Assembly (NCBI GenBank): GCA_937902995.1
Contig: CALEKY010000093.1
Span: 124,001 to 188,000 of the forward strand
DNA from: an uncultured Sinobacteraceae bacterium
Lineage (GTDB): Bacteria; Pseudomonadota; Gammaproteobacteria; Steroidobacterales; Steroidobacteraceae
DNA: 64,000 nucleotides
Reading direction: 5' to 3'
Below, piece by piece: positions 5,760-14,564 of the stretch (position 1 is its first letter; every line of letters begins with the position of its first letter). The position numbers were made by a program, and so were the translations under genes. The notes beneath the pieces were generated by a model. It was not told the DNA's origin. It searched no databases and worked only from the letters and a program-made list of their open reading frames with translations.

Positions 5760-8099
5760 CTACAGAAGCAGATCCATCTGCCGTTCATCGCCAATGACTT
5801 GCTCGAAGTTCAAACCGAGCGTGTCGAGGATGGGTTCGGCGACCGGCTTTACTTGTCTGACGACGTAGTGCTCTCGATCGAGCGGGCTTTGCACATTGTC
5901 GATGGGCTCGGGACCGTTTGTCGTCATGACGTAACTAATCGAGCGGCCGGTGGCGGCGTTCGACTTGCGTGCGGCGGCGACGTGCGGAGGTGTCGTCGCG
6001 GTGTACTCGTCGGCATCCTTGCGTAAATTCTTGCGATAGACGAGCAGGTCATCGAGCTTGCCGCTGCGCACCTTTTTGACGATGTCGGCGAGATAGGTGT
6101 CGACGGGTTGGTCGGTGAAGAGGCGCTGATAGAGCTCGCGTTGCACTTCTTTGGCGAGCGCCGTCCAGTCGCTGCGAACGACTTCCATGCCGACGAATTC
6201 GACAGTGTGCTGGCCGTCCTTGCCCTGCTTGAGCCCCGCATATCGCTTGCTCGCGCCGCGTCCGCTATGACGAGCGCGCGACAGGAACAGGCGCAGATAG
6301 AGCTTTTCGTACTTGAGCTCGAGCCGGCTGGTCACGCGCCAACGCTGCTGGATGTAGTTCGCCAGATCGGCGGTCAGTTGGCGCGCGAGCTCGATGCCTT
6401 CGTCCCGCGCTCGCTCGGGGTCGTCGCGGCCCGAGCGCACGAACAAACTGTCCGTGTCGCCGTACAGCACCGTGAAGCCCTTCGATTCGAACCAGCGCTT
6501 CGACCAGAGCAGTACTTCGCGGCCCATGCCGGTGATCGAGTTCGCGAGCGCGGGGTTGTGGAAGCGGCACGCGGGCGTACCGAGCACGCCGTAGAACGAG
6601 TTCATGAGGATCTTGATGGCGTTCGAGGCGACATCGTCGCCTGCTTTCTTCGCGGCTTCGCGCCGCGGGAACAACTCGTCGAGCAGTCGCGGCAGGATGG
6701 CGGGCTCGCGGCGGAATTTGCCGCCGGGCGTCTCGATCAGATCTTCGTCGGGACTCGGATTCTCGACGTACGACAGCGGATCGATGTTGAACGTGCGGAT
6801 GACGCTCGGGTACAGGCTCTTGAAATCGAACACCCAGACATTGCGATGCAAGCCCGCGGTCGGCTCGAGTACGTACCCGCCTTGCTGCGCGAGATGAACG
6901 CGAGAGTCGTCGCCGCGGACCGAAGGTGCGACGAGGCGTTTGCGTTCGAGCTCGCTCAAGTACACGAAATCGAACGAGGCGATGCTCGCTGCGACACGAT
7001 CCGGTGTCATGCCGGCGAGCTCGCTGCGCGCGAATGCCAGGCGCACGAGATCGAGCTTTTCGACGATCTGATATGCCAGCCGTGCATCGGTACGGGCGTA
7101 GAGTGCGAAAGCGGGCAGATCGTGCGCGTAGTTGTGCAGGATCTCGCCGAGCCGGTCGCGCACATCGCCGTGCACGGCCTTGCCTTCGCCGAGCACTTTG
7201 CGGGCGACGGCATCGAGCGAGTAATCCTCCATGCGCACGAATGCACCGCGCAGCAGGTCGATGCCGTCGAGCACGAGCCGGCCGGGAATGCTCGCCTGCC
7301 CGCTGCCGAAATAGCCTTCCGGTTTGCGAAGCCTCAACGCGCCCGAGTCGCGGCCGAACTCGAACGGATGTCGCACGCGTGCGGCGATCTTCTGCAGCAT
7401 CGCGAAATCGAAATCGATCGTGTTCCAGCCGGTGATGACGTCCGGGTCCCATTTCGCGATGCGCTCGCAGAACGCTTGCAGCGCGGCGTATTCGGATTCG
7501 CAGCGCGTCGCCTTTTCGGGCATCGGGCGATTCTTGTCGTCGACGATGAGCACTTCGTCGAGGTCCGGCGCGAACATCGAGATCGCAAGCAGCCGGTCGT
7601 CGTCGGTTTCGATGTCGAACGCGAACACGCGCGGCTCGACCTTGACGGAGGCCGGACGAAGCGTCGGATTCTCGAACACGAGCAAGCCGCGCGGGCTTTC
7701 GGTCGGTTCGCCTTCGATCTCGCAGCCGCCTTTGATACTGCGTTCGATCAAATAACGGACTGCGAAGCGCACGTCGGCTTCGTAAGTATCGATGCCCGCC
7801 GCGTGCAGGCGGTCGCGAATCGCCGGAACGTCGCCAGGCTCGATGGTTTCGATGCGGCAGACCGGTTCGCCGGCAAAGGTGCGCTTATCGGTCGGAATCG
7901 GCACCGGCGTGCGCAGCGCTCGGGCGCGCTCGACATCGGCCGCGCGTATATAGAAGTGAGGACGTTGCCGGTCGTCCCGGACCAGGAAGGCGCGGCCGTC
8001 TTCCAGACGCCCATATATATGTATGACCGGTACGCGGCCGCCGTCGGCGCCGGCCTGAACCCGATACGTGGTTTGGAGAATGAATCCGCGGTAGCTCAC
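5760..8099 (-). CDS. polB: DNA polymerase II (family B)
   Basis: The 779-residue protein is close in length to E. coli Pol II (783). The proofreading exonuclease motif FDIET and the ExoII region GWNTIDFDF are in the N-terminal half. The polymerase motifs follow in order: A (DFKSLYPSVI), B (ILMNSFYGVLGTP) and C (YGDTDSLFV). All catalytic Asp and Glu residues expected from these motifs are present. Pol II is an SOS-associated polymerase for replication restart and bypass of some lesions. I see no clear LexA box upstream. The start is a GTG at 8099, as no ATG fits the family N-terminus better. It is monocistronic and on the same strand as the downstream ANTAR gene, with a repeat-bearing gap after its stop. 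Confidence 0.96.
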   Translation of the reverse strand: MSYRGFILQTTYRVQAGADGGRVPVIHIYGRLEDGRAFLVRDDRQRPHFYIRAADVERARALRTPVPIPTDKRTFAGEPVCRIETIEPGDVPAIRDRLHAAGIDTYEADVRFAVRYLIERSIKGGCEIEGEPTESPRGLLVFENPTLRPASVKVEPRVFAFDIETDDDRLLAISMFAPDLDEVLIVDDKNRPMPEKATRCESEYAALQAFCERIAKWDPDVITGWNTIDFDFAMLQKIAARVRHPFEFGRDSGALRLRKPEGYFGSGQASIPGRLVLDGIDLLRGAFVRMEDYSLDAVARKVLGEGKAVHGDVRDRLGEILHNYAHDLPAFALYARTDARLAYQIVEKLDLVRLAFARSELAGMTPDRVAASIASFDFVYLSELERKRLVAPSVRGDDSRVHLAQQGGYVLEPTAGLHRNVWVFDFKSLYPSVIRTFNIDPLSYVENPSPDEDLIETPGGKFRREPAILPRLLDELFPRREAAKKAGDDVASNAIKILMNSFYGVLGTPACRFHNPALANSITGMGREVLLWSKRWFESKGFTVLYGDTDSLFVRSGRDDPERARDEGIELARQLTADLANYIQQRWRVTSRLELKYEKLYLRLFLSRARHSGRGASKRYAGLKQGKDGQHTVEFVGMEVVRSDWTALAKEVQRELYQRLFTDQPVDTYLADIVKKVRSGKLDDLLVYRKNLRKDADEYTATTPPHVAAARKSNAATGRSISYVMTTNGPEPIDNVQSPLDREHYVVRQVKPVAEPILDTLGLNFEQVIGDERQMDLLL

Positions 8100-8193
8100 G
8101 CGATGAATTGTGCGGGAGCGACCGCGAGCTTGCGAGTCGAATTCCGGCGACGAGAGTGATCGGGTCCGGCGGAGCCCGCCGAACCCGTACGGA

Positions 8194-9162
8194 TCATCCC
8201 TGAAGGATCGGCGTCAATGCCTTGACGATGCGCTCCAATTGCTCGGTCGTGGTCATGGACGAGAGCAGCTTGCTGAAACGAGGGTGCTGCACGCCCGAGA
8301 CGATGTACTGCCAGCGATACGCGCGCAGTACGCCTTCGCGCAGCCGTTGCTGCTGCTCGGCATCGAACGAAGCACCGCTCGCCGCGATGAAATAGTCGAC
8401 GTCGCTGGCGGACTGCGCCTGGAGAATGCCGTCCACGGCGGCAACGAGATCGATGAGATCGTCCACGGCGCGATCGCGTTCGGCATCGTCGATGCGGGCA
8501 TTCTCGGCCTTCCACTCGAGCTCATCGAGCACCGCGTGCTGACATTCCTCTTTCCAATGGTAGAAGAACACGTCCTTCCACAGCGGGCAGATGTTCTCTT
8601 CCGGCGCGATGCTTTCCTCGAAATGTTTCTGCACGAAGAGCTCGATGTGGCAGATGAGCGCGAGCACAGCCCACGTGCGCTTGCCGAGCACTGCGCGCGC
8701 GACCGCATTCGGGTCCGCCACCATTCGATAGCCCGGTGCCATGCGCTCGTCCATCAGCGCTTCGAGCCGGCGGAACAGCTCCTGATGCTTGATCTCCTCG
8801 TCGGAGAAACGCACGAGCGCTTCGAGCGCGACCTGATCGCCGAGCCAGTGCTGGCCGGAGAGCTGCAGCACCTTCGCACCGATGAAGCGCTCGACGAGCC
8901 CGAAGAGGTATGCGTACGAACGTCCTTGTACTTGGCTCAACAAGCGGCGCTGGCTTGCGTCGAGGAATTCGAGCTCGTCCACTTTCGACAGGCCTGTCGG
9001 CAGGAACGTCCGATCGAAGTCGAACGTGCGGCCGCGAATCACGTCCTTGTCGATGTCCCAGCGGACTCGCTTCGACGCTTTGACGCAACGCGCGTATTGC
9101 TTGGCATCGGATTCCGCCACTTCGACGGGTTCGATGTAGTGAAGGGCAGTAGCTTCTTGCAT
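8194..9162 (-). CDS. Ferritin-like diiron protein of unknown function
   Basis: The 322-residue protein carries a full set of candidate diiron ligands in the ferritin-like arrangement: E91 (LVERF), E123 and H126 (EIKH), E174 (HIELF), and E206 and H209 (ECQH). Large insertions and extensions around the four-helix bundle argue against storage ferritin and suggest an oxygenase- or desaturase-like enzyme. It is the last of three closely spaced genes behind an ArsM-like methyltransferase and a DUF4242 gene, with GGGAGA ahead of its start. Involvement in a small oxidative or methylation pathway is an inference from this context. I do not recognise a named family. Confidence 0.7.
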   Translation of the reverse strand: MQEATALHYIEPVEVAESDAKQYARCVKASKRVRWDIDKDVIRGRTFDFDRTFLPTGLSKVDELEFLDASQRRLLSQVQGRSYAYLFGLVERFIGAKVLQLSGQHWLGDQVALEALVRFSDEEIKHQELFRRLEALMDERMAPGYRMVADPNAVARAVLGKRTWAVLALICHIELFVQKHFEESIAPEENICPLWKDVFFYHWKEECQHAVLDELEWKAENARIDDAERDRAVDDLIDLVAAVDGILQAQSASDVDYFIAASGASFDAEQQQRLREGVLRAYRWQYIVSGVQHPRFSKLLSSMTTTEQLERIVKALTPILQG

Positions 9163-9201
9163 GATCGTCTCCCTTGGTCTTGCACGTCGATGGACGCCCG
9201 A

Positions 9202-9480
9202 TCAAGCGGGCGCCATCGTCGGATCGAGCATCGAGCGGATCTCGATGATCTTGTTCGCCGGAAAGCCCGACTCCTCCGCGTGACGGCGGATCAAGGCCTC
9301 ATCGCGCGCGAGGTACACGCAGTACGTCTTGTCGTTCGCGACGTACGAGTGCACCCATTGAATGCCCGTGCCGATGCTGTCGAGCACGTTGTTCGAGTGC
9401 TGCGCGGCGGCGCACAAGGCCTCGGGCTGTTGCGTGCCGATGCCCGGAAGCTCTCGCTCGATGATGAACTTGCGAAGCAT
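9202..9480 (-). CDS. DUF4242 small protein
   Basis: This 92-residue protein begins MLRKFIIERELPGIG and has the alternating strand/helix pattern of DUF4242, a small ferredoxin-like alpha/beta domain (WVHSYVANDKTYCVYLA, then RRHAEESGFPANKI). The role of DUF4242 is not settled; some members are described as nickel-binding. The start at 9480 follows a perfect AAGGAGA 7 bases upstream. It sits between the ArsM-like gene (29-base gap) and the diiron gene (39-base gap), so the three form an operon. Longer frames through this region are not used because they run antisense or out of frame through the methyltransferase. Confidence 0.8.
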   Translation of the reverse strand: MLRKFIIERELPGIGTQQPEALCAAAQHSNNVLDSIGTGIQWVHSYVANDKTYCVYLARDEALIRRHAEESGFPANKIIEIRSMLDPTMAPA

Positions 9481-9509
9481 GGTCGTCTCCTTACGAGTGG
9501 CTGGCGGAA

Positions 9510-10328
9510 TCAGAGAAAAAGCCCGATCGAGGACCCACGCGGCTTGACTGCCGTGAAGTTCGCGCCGTACACGTCGAGCTTGTTGCGGAAGCGTTGCGGT
9601 ACGACGGTGTTCTTGAAGCAGTCGAAGCACTCGCCGAACGTGCCGCCGACCAAGCCAACCAGGGCTGCGTATCGCAGCACGTCGATGCGGGTCATTGCGC
9701 CGCCGACGCATGCGGCCCACAGGTCGGCATTGGTGCGCACAGCGGGCGACAGGTCGCGGTCGACGATCACGTCGGCCATCAACAAGCGTCCGCCGGGCCG
9801 CAACACACGCACGATTTCCCGGAAGACCTTGGTCTTGTCCGGCGCGAGATTGATGACGCCGTTCGAGATCACGTAATCGACGCTGGCGTCTTCGACGGGC
9901 AGCCTCTCGAAATAGCCTTCGTGGACGGTGACATTGTCGAGACCGGCTTGCTCTGCCGCCTTGATCGCGCACTCGCGCATCGCAGGCGTGGCATCGACGC
10001 CGATTGCGCGCCCCGTGGGGCCGACGAGCTTGGCGGCGAGCAGCAGATCCATGCCCGCGCCGCACGCATGATCCAGAACGGTGCTGCCGGGACGGATTTC
10101 CGCGAGACGCAGCGGGTTGCCGACACCGGCGAATCGCGACGTTGCGAGCGGCGGCAGTGCAGCAAGCGCTTCGCGGTCGTAGCGGAGATACTCGACGGCG
10201 TAGTCGAGACCGCGATGAAAATGGAAGTCGCCTTGCGGCTCGCGTGCGACGCGGTCGTAGGTCTCGCGCACGCGCTCGCGAAGGTACTCGACGTCCAAAC
10301 CGAGCGGACTGATGGGACAAGTTTGCAT
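9510..10328 (-). CDS. ArsM-like SAM-dependent methyltransferase
   Basis: The 272-residue protein has the SAM-binding motif VLDHACGAGMDLLLAA and the ArsM-type middle section (VISNGVINLAPDK, VFREIVRVLRPGGRLLMAD). Arsenite methyltransferases use conserved cysteines. Here the one expected in SNCVINL is replaced by Gly157, although Cys207 and a CFDC pair near 234-237 remain. It may therefore methylate something other than arsenite. It is the first gene of the ArsM-like/DUF4242/diiron operon, with AGGAG ahead of ATG at 10328. It is divergent from a response regulator across 150 bases. Confidence 0.75.
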   Translation of the reverse strand: MQTCPISPLGLDVEYLRERVRETYDRVAREPQGDFHFHRGLDYAVEYLRYDREALAALPPLATSRFAGVGNPLRLAEIRPGSTVLDHACGAGMDLLLAAKLVGPTGRAIGVDATPAMRECAIKAAEQAGLDNVTVHEGYFERLPVEDASVDYVISNGVINLAPDKTKVFREIVRVLRPGGRLLMADVIVDRDLSPAVRTNADLWAACVGGAMTRIDVLRYAALVGLVGGTFGECFDCFKNTVVPQRFRNKLDVYGANFTAVKPRGSSIGLFL

Positions 10329-10443
10329 GGCCGAATCTCCTGCGACTGTTCGATGGGCGACACGTTAAGTGGCCCATGTTTCGCGGAAATGTCGGCTCGA
10401 TGCCTTTTTGTATCCGTTCGTAACAGCGTCGTGCGCGAGCGGT

Positions 10444-10449
10444 TATACT
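10444..10449 (+). promoter_or_regulatory. Candidate -10 element of the response regulator gene
   Basis: TATACT followed by GCGA lies 30 bases before the start at 10479. The same 10-base string TATACTGCGA recurs just ahead of the hybrid kinase gene near 11295, and both are preceded by GTAACAGC at different distances. The -35 element is unclear. Confidence 0.4.
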
Positions 10450-10478
10450 GCGAAAAACTACAATTTCCTGGGGCAGTC

Positions 10479-11204
10479 ATGACGCAGAGCGCCCGTGTGC
10501 TGATCGTCGACGACGATCGATCCGCGCGAGAAATGCTCGCCGAATACCTTCGCACGCATGGGCTGAATGTTCGCGAGGCCGTCGACGGCGCTCAAATGCG
10601 GGTCGAGATCGAGCGCGAGCTCCCCGACATCGTGCTGCTCGATATCCGAATGCCCGGCGAAGACGGGCTCACGCTTGCACGCTACCTCCGTGAACGCTAC
10701 GACCTCGGCATCATCATGGTCACGGGGTCGGGCGAAGTGATCGACCGCATCGTCGGGCTCGAAGTGGGTGCCGACGATTATGTTGCGAAGCCGTTCGACC
10801 CGCGCGAGCTGCTCGCCCGTATCAAGAGCGTGCTGCGGCGAATTCAGGCGAAACCGAGCGGCGCACCGGTGGCGAGCGGCACTGAGCGCGTAGCGGTCGG
10901 TAAGTGCTTCGTGGATCTGGATTCTCATCAGTTGTTCGATGCCGAAGGGCAGGAAGTGCTGCTCACCAGCATGGAGTTCGACCTGCTGAAGGTCTTCATC
11001 GAGAATCCGGGCAAGGCGCTGTCGCGAGATCGGATTCTGACCCTCACCAAGAATCGCGAATGGGAGCCGTTCGACCGCTCGATCGACATCCGCATTGCGC
11101 GTCTGCGCCGCAAGGTCGAGATCGATCCGGAGAATCCGCAGGCGATCCGTACGGTACGCGGCGTCGGCTACATGTTCGTGCCTGGAAGGGCCGCATCCGG
11201 TTGA
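10479..11204 (+). CDS. OmpR-family response regulator
   Basis: The 241-residue protein has a receiver (residues 6-120) with acidic pocket DDD at 11-13, phosphoacceptor D55 (LLDIRMPG) and Lys104 (VAKPFD). The C-terminal OmpR/PhoB winged helix ends in IRTVRGVGYMFVPG. The PALSRDRILTL-like and SIDIRIARLRRKVE segments are the recognition and wing regions. It should be phosphorylated by a sensor kinase and bind DNA as a dimer. The kinase immediately downstream is a hybrid with its own receiver, so pairing is plausible but not certain. The start follows GGGG 6 bases upstream; an apparent longer frame to 9594 is antisense to the methyltransferase. Confidence 0.93.
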   Translation: MTQSARVLIVDDDRSAREMLAEYLRTHGLNVREAVDGAQMRVEIERELPDIVLLDIRMPGEDGLTLARYLRERYDLGIIMVTGSGEVIDRIVGLEVGADDYVAKPFDPRELLARIKSVLRRIQAKPSGAPVASGTERVAVGKCFVDLDSHQLFDAEGQEVLLTSMEFDLLKVFIENPGKALSRDRILTLTKNREWEPFDRSIDIRIARLRRKVEIDPENPQAIRTVRGVGYMFVPGRAASG

Positions 11205-11329
11205 TCCGCCAACTGCCGGCCATGGATTCCGGCCGCGAACGCGGGAATTTTGTTTCAGTCATGTAACAGCTGCGCACCGCTCGCGTCCGGCTGCCTATAC
11301 TGCGAGTCATCCCAGACTCGGTCCGGCGT

Positions 11330-14149
11330 ATGAACTTCAGCGAGCTTGCGGCAACCCAGGAGACGGCCGAACGCGCGCTGCGCGAAAGCGAAGCGCGTTT
11401 CCGGCAGTTGTTAGAGCATGCACCGTCGGCGATTTTCGCGAAGGATCGCGACGGTCGTTACTTGTGGGTCAGCCGCGAGTTCGAGCGGCTCGTCGGCGCC
11501 CGTGCCGACCAGATCGTCGGGCACACCGATGCGGAAATATTCGGGCCCACGATGGCCGCGCTGTTTCGCAAGAACGACCTGCGCGTGATGCTCGAAGGCC
11601 GGCCGCTCGAGTTCGAGGAAACCGGCCAGTTCGTGCAAGGCACACGCACCTACTTGACCTCGAAGTTTCCGCTCTTCAACGAGCAGGGCGAGCCGTACGC
11701 GGTGTGCGGGCTAGCCACCGACATTACCGCGCGCAAGCGGATCGAAGCTGCATTGGGCAGCGCTGCGCTCGCGGTGTCGAGCGCTCAAGGCGAGTCGTTG
11801 TTCGTCGTCTTGGCGCGGTATCTCGCACGCATTCTCCAAGTCGAATGCGCGTTCGTTGCGGCGCTCGAAGACGATGGTTCCGAACTGCGTATGCTTGCCT
11901 TCGTCGCCCGTGACAAGGCACTGGAGCCGTTCGCGTATCCGCTGTCCGGCTCGGCGTGCGAAACCGTCATCGGTTCGGGATTCCGGATTTATCCGGATCA
12001 GCTCGGCGACCGGTTCAAGATCGGTGCGCCGTTCTCCGATCTCGGTGTCGTCAGCTATGCAGGTTATCCGCTCAACGATTCGTCGGGCCGAGCTCTGGGC
12101 GTAATGTCCGTATTGTCGAGCAATCCTCTCGTGGAGCCGGAGCTCGTCGAATCCGTACTGAAGATCTTCGCCGTACGTGCGTCCGCCGAGCTCGAGCGCA
12201 TGCAAGCCGATGCGCGTCTGCGAGCTTCCGAGGCGAGCTACCGAGAAATCTTCGATGCGAGCGAAGACGCGATCTTCGTGCACGACTGGGACACGGGCGC
12301 ATTCATCGATGTCAATCCGAAGGCGTGCGCGGCCTACGGCTACACGCGCGAAGAGCTCTTATCCATTGATGTGTCCGAGATCAGCTTGGGCGAGCCGCCG
12401 TATACGCTGGCGGACGCGGTCGCACACATCGAGCGCGCCAAGGCGCACGGCTCGCATCGTTTCGAATGGCGGCGCAAGAACAAGGACGGGAGTCTCCATT
12501 GGGATGAGGTGTATTTGCGCGCTGCGCGCATCGGCGGTGCGATGCGCGTGCTCGCGTTCACGCGCGAGATCACGGAGCGCAAGCTCGCGCTCGAAGAGGT
12601 TCGGCGTAGCGAAGATCTGCTGCGTGCGACAGTCGATGCCGCGCTCGACTGCATCGTCACGATGGACGAGAACGGCGCGATTCTCAGCTTCAATCCAGCG
12701 GCCGAGGCCTGCTTCGGGCTCACGCAGGCGCAGGTGATCGGCAAGCCGCTATCGCAGGTGCTCATTCCGGAGCGGTACCGAGAAGCGCACGAACGCGGGC
12801 TGCGCAATTATCTGAAAACCGGACACGGACCCTATCTCGGCAGACGCATCGAGATTCATGCGTTGCGCGGTGATGGCACCGAGTTTCCGGCAGAGCTCGC
12901 GGTGGGTGTCGCCGAAGGATCGAACGGCAAAGTCTTCATCGGCTACTTGCGCGATCTCACGGAAACGAAGCGGGCCGAGGCACGTCGCGCCGAATTGGAG
13001 ACGCAATTGCGCCAGGCGCAGAAGATGGAGGCGCTCGGTCAGCTCACCGGCGGCATCGCGCACGACTTCAACAATCTGCTTGCGAGCATCATGGGCTATG
13101 TCGTGCTGTCGCTCGAGCGCAGCGAAGTGCTCGCGGACGAGCGGCTCGCGGGCTATCTCGAAAAGGCTCACGAATCCTGCACGCGCGCACGCGATCTGGT
13201 GCAGCAGATGCTCATGTTCAGCCGCGGCCAAAAGGGCGCGACGCATCCGGTCGATTTGCGGGTGCTTGCCGGCCGCGCGCTCACGTTGTTGAGGGCTTCG
13301 CTGCCGGCTTCGATCGAAGTCGAGTTCGCGCCCGAGGGCGAATCGCCGATCGTCAACGCCGATCCACTGCAGATCGAGCGCGTCATTTCCAACTTGTGCT
13401 TGAACGCTCGCGATGCGCTCGGCGGCGCGGGCTCGATCCGCCTGTCGCTTCATGCAGCGACGCACATGCGAGGCGTGTGCACGGCCTGTCGGCAGGCGTT
13501 CGACGAGAAGCTCGTGGAGATCAGGGTCGAGGACAAAGGCTGCGGCATCCCGCCCGAAGTTCTCGAGCGCATTTTCGAGCCGTTCTTTTCGACGAAAGCG
13601 CTCGGCAAGGGCATGGGCATGGGGCTTGCGACCGTGCACGGCATCGTGCACGACCATCGAGGCCATGTCGTCGTGACTTCGACAGTCGGCGCCGGAACGA
13701 CATTTCGGGTGCTGCTGCCTTCGGCCGAGCACATGCAGGCGCATACATCGCGAGAAAATCGCAAGCGGTTTGCGGCGCCGAAGGTCGCCGGCAACATTCT
13801 CATCGTCGACGACGAAACGAGTGTCGGCGAGTTCATGCGCGAGCTGCTCACCAATTGGGGTGCGAACGCGACCTTCGTCGACGACCCCGCTGCAGGATTG
13901 CAGCTCGTGACTCGACAACCTACGCATTTCGATCTGATCGTCACCGATCAGGCGATGCCGAACATGAGCGGTCTGGACCTCGCTCGCGCCGTGCGTGCAT
14001 TGCGCGCGGATCTACCGGTCATTCTCTATACCGGATTCGGCGATCGGATCGATGCGGAAGATCTTGCTGCGGTCGGTGTGCGACACGTGCTTGGCAAACC
14101 CGTCGAACCGCACGCCTTGGCGGCGGCGTTGGAAGATTGTTTGAGATAG
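11330..14149 (+). CDS. Hybrid sensor histidine kinase (PAS-GAF-PAS-PAS-HisKA-HATPase-REC)
   Basis: The 939-residue protein starts with a PAS domain (about 20-135), followed by a GAF-like domain (145-300), then two more PAS domains (305-425 and 430-560). HisKA has H578 in GGIAHDFNNLLASI. The ATPase has DKGCGIPPEVLERIFEPFF and GMGLATVHGIV. The C-terminal receiver (about 825-939) has phosphoacceptor D873 in IVTDQAMP and a GKPVEP Lys. No transmembrane segment is visible, so it is probably cytoplasmic and senses a soluble ligand or redox state through PAS or GAF. The HDFNN box is typical of the HisKA class that often signals through a terminal receiver. The partner is probably the upstream OmpR-type regulator. 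Confidence 0.93.
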   Translation: MNFSELAATQETAERALRESEARFRQLLEHAPSAIFAKDRDGRYLWVSREFERLVGARADQIVGHTDAEIFGPTMAALFRKNDLRVMLEGRPLEFEETGQFVQGTRTYLTSKFPLFNEQGEPYAVCGLATDITARKRIEAALGSAALAVSSAQGESLFVVLARYLARILQVECAFVAALEDDGSELRMLAFVARDKALEPFAYPLSGSACETVIGSGFRIYPDQLGDRFKIGAPFSDLGVVSYAGYPLNDSSGRALGVMSVLSSNPLVEPELVESVLKIFAVRASAELERMQADARLRASEASYREIFDASEDAIFVHDWDTGAFIDVNPKACAAYGYTREELLSIDVSEISLGEPPYTLADAVAHIERAKAHGSHRFEWRRKNKDGSLHWDEVYLRAARIGGAMRVLAFTREITERKLALEEVRRSEDLLRATVDAALDCIVTMDENGAILSFNPAAEACFGLTQAQVIGKPLSQVLIPERYREAHERGLRNYLKTGHGPYLGRRIEIHALRGDGTEFPAELAVGVAEGSNGKVFIGYLRDLTETKRAEARRAELETQLRQAQKMEALGQLTGGIAHDFNNLLASIMGYVVLSLERSEVLADERLAGYLEKAHESCTRARDLVQQMLMFSRGQKGATHPVDLRVLAGRALTLLRASLPASIEVEFAPEGESPIVNADPLQIERVISNLCLNARDALGGAGSIRLSLHAATHMRGVCTACRQAFDEKLVEIRVEDKGCGIPPEVLERIFEPFFSTKALGKGMGMGLATVHGIVHDHRGHVVVTSTVGAGTTFRVLLPSAEHMQAHTSRENRKRFAAPKVAGNILIVDDETSVGEFMRELLTNWGANATFVDDPAAGLQLVTRQPTHFDLIVTDQAMPNMSGLDLARAVRALRADLPVILYTGFGDRIDAEDLAAVGVRHVLGKPVEPHALAAALEDCLR

Positions 14150-14197
14150 ACGACGGCTACGAGCTACGGCCGGGCGCGCAACAACGCGCGCCAAGCT

Positions 14198-14250
14198 CGC
14201 CTCTCCTCTGGTGAGAGGCAGGCCGAGCGAAGCGTGCCGGTGAGGGGAGG
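14198..14250 (+). repeat. Dispersed GCCTCTCC/GGTGAGGGGA hairpin element, copy 1
   Basis: GCCTCTCC and a GAGAGGC arm form a hairpin, followed by GAGCGAAGCGTGCCGGTGAG and GGGA. The same arrangement recurs at 18372-18425, 23865-23917 and 29577-29632, with a truncated copy at 19103-19124. Confidence 0.85.
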
Positions 14251-14274
14251 CTCGCGAAGCGCGCGTGATCACTA

Positions 14275-14302
14275 CAGCCTCCAGCCCACAGCCTGCAGCC
14301 TA
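14275..14302 (+). repeat. CAGCCTN heptamer tandem repeat (4 units)
   Basis: Four consecutive 7-base units CAGCCTC, CAGCCCA, CAGCCTG and CAGCCTA follow the hairpin element. They abut the coding remnant that starts at 14304, and the last unit contributes to an in-frame TAG. Confidence 0.8.
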
Positions 14303-14303
14303 G

Positions 14304-14468
14304 GGCAAACAGATTGCCGAGTGGACATCCGCCTTGAAGATGCTCGACCGCAAGATCGAATTGCTGGACGAGTGGATACGGACCGGCAAGCGGCCCGAAT
14401 CGAATGCGGGCGAGCATCCCGCCAAGCAGTCCCCGGCTCGGTCTAAGCGGCGGTTGAGCGTCGCCTGA
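14304..14468 (+). pseudogene. Coding remnant, C-terminal fragment of an unidentified protein
   Basis: An open frame of 54 codons between a TAG at 14301 and a TGA at 14466 reads like real protein (AEWTSALKMLDRKIELLDEW, then a basic Ser/Arg/Lys tail), but it has no start codon at its beginning. The first Met is well inside a predicted helix. The 5' part of the gene seems to have been replaced by the heptamer and hairpin repeats. The helix resembles the C-terminal dimer helix of small regulators, but I cannot name a family. A genuine 40-residue protein starting at the internal ATG is the alternative. Confidence 0.35.
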
Positions 14469-14564
14469 GAGGTGCGCGGGGCGATGCGTTTCACCCCATC
14501 TTGACAAGCTCTCGCTAAGTGGCGAGGGTTTCTTTCGGGTTTCCCTTCCGTCGCATCGTTCGCT

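Larger units (their letters stand above)
14150..14564. other. Repeat-rich gap with a coding remnant before cfa
   Basis: This 415-base stretch holds, in order, a GCGCG palindrome, one copy of the dispersed hairpin element (14198-14250), a CAGCCTN heptamer tract (14275-14302), a 55-codon remnant (14304-14468) and the short leader of cfa. A perfect TTGACA at 14501-14506 may be a -35 element for cfa, but no good -10 follows at normal spacing. Confidence 0.6.

Noticed and set aside
5619..6026. Open frame beginning with KGKREKGK repeats
   Set aside because: It translates the AAAAGGG tandem repeat and then runs antisense through polB.
6108..8159. 683-codon open frame on the plus strand
   Set aside because: It is antisense to polB, has a His/Glu/Arg-rich composition typical of reverse-strand frames in GC-rich DNA, and has no recognisable domain.
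8110..9876. 588-codon open frame on the plus strand
   Set aside because: It runs antisense over the diiron, DUF4242 and methyltransferase genes, each of which has clear family motifs and ribosome binding sites.
9510..10328. Arsenite methyltransferase ArsM
   Set aside because: One conserved Cys is replaced by Gly157, and no ars genes are nearby, so only ArsM-like is supported.
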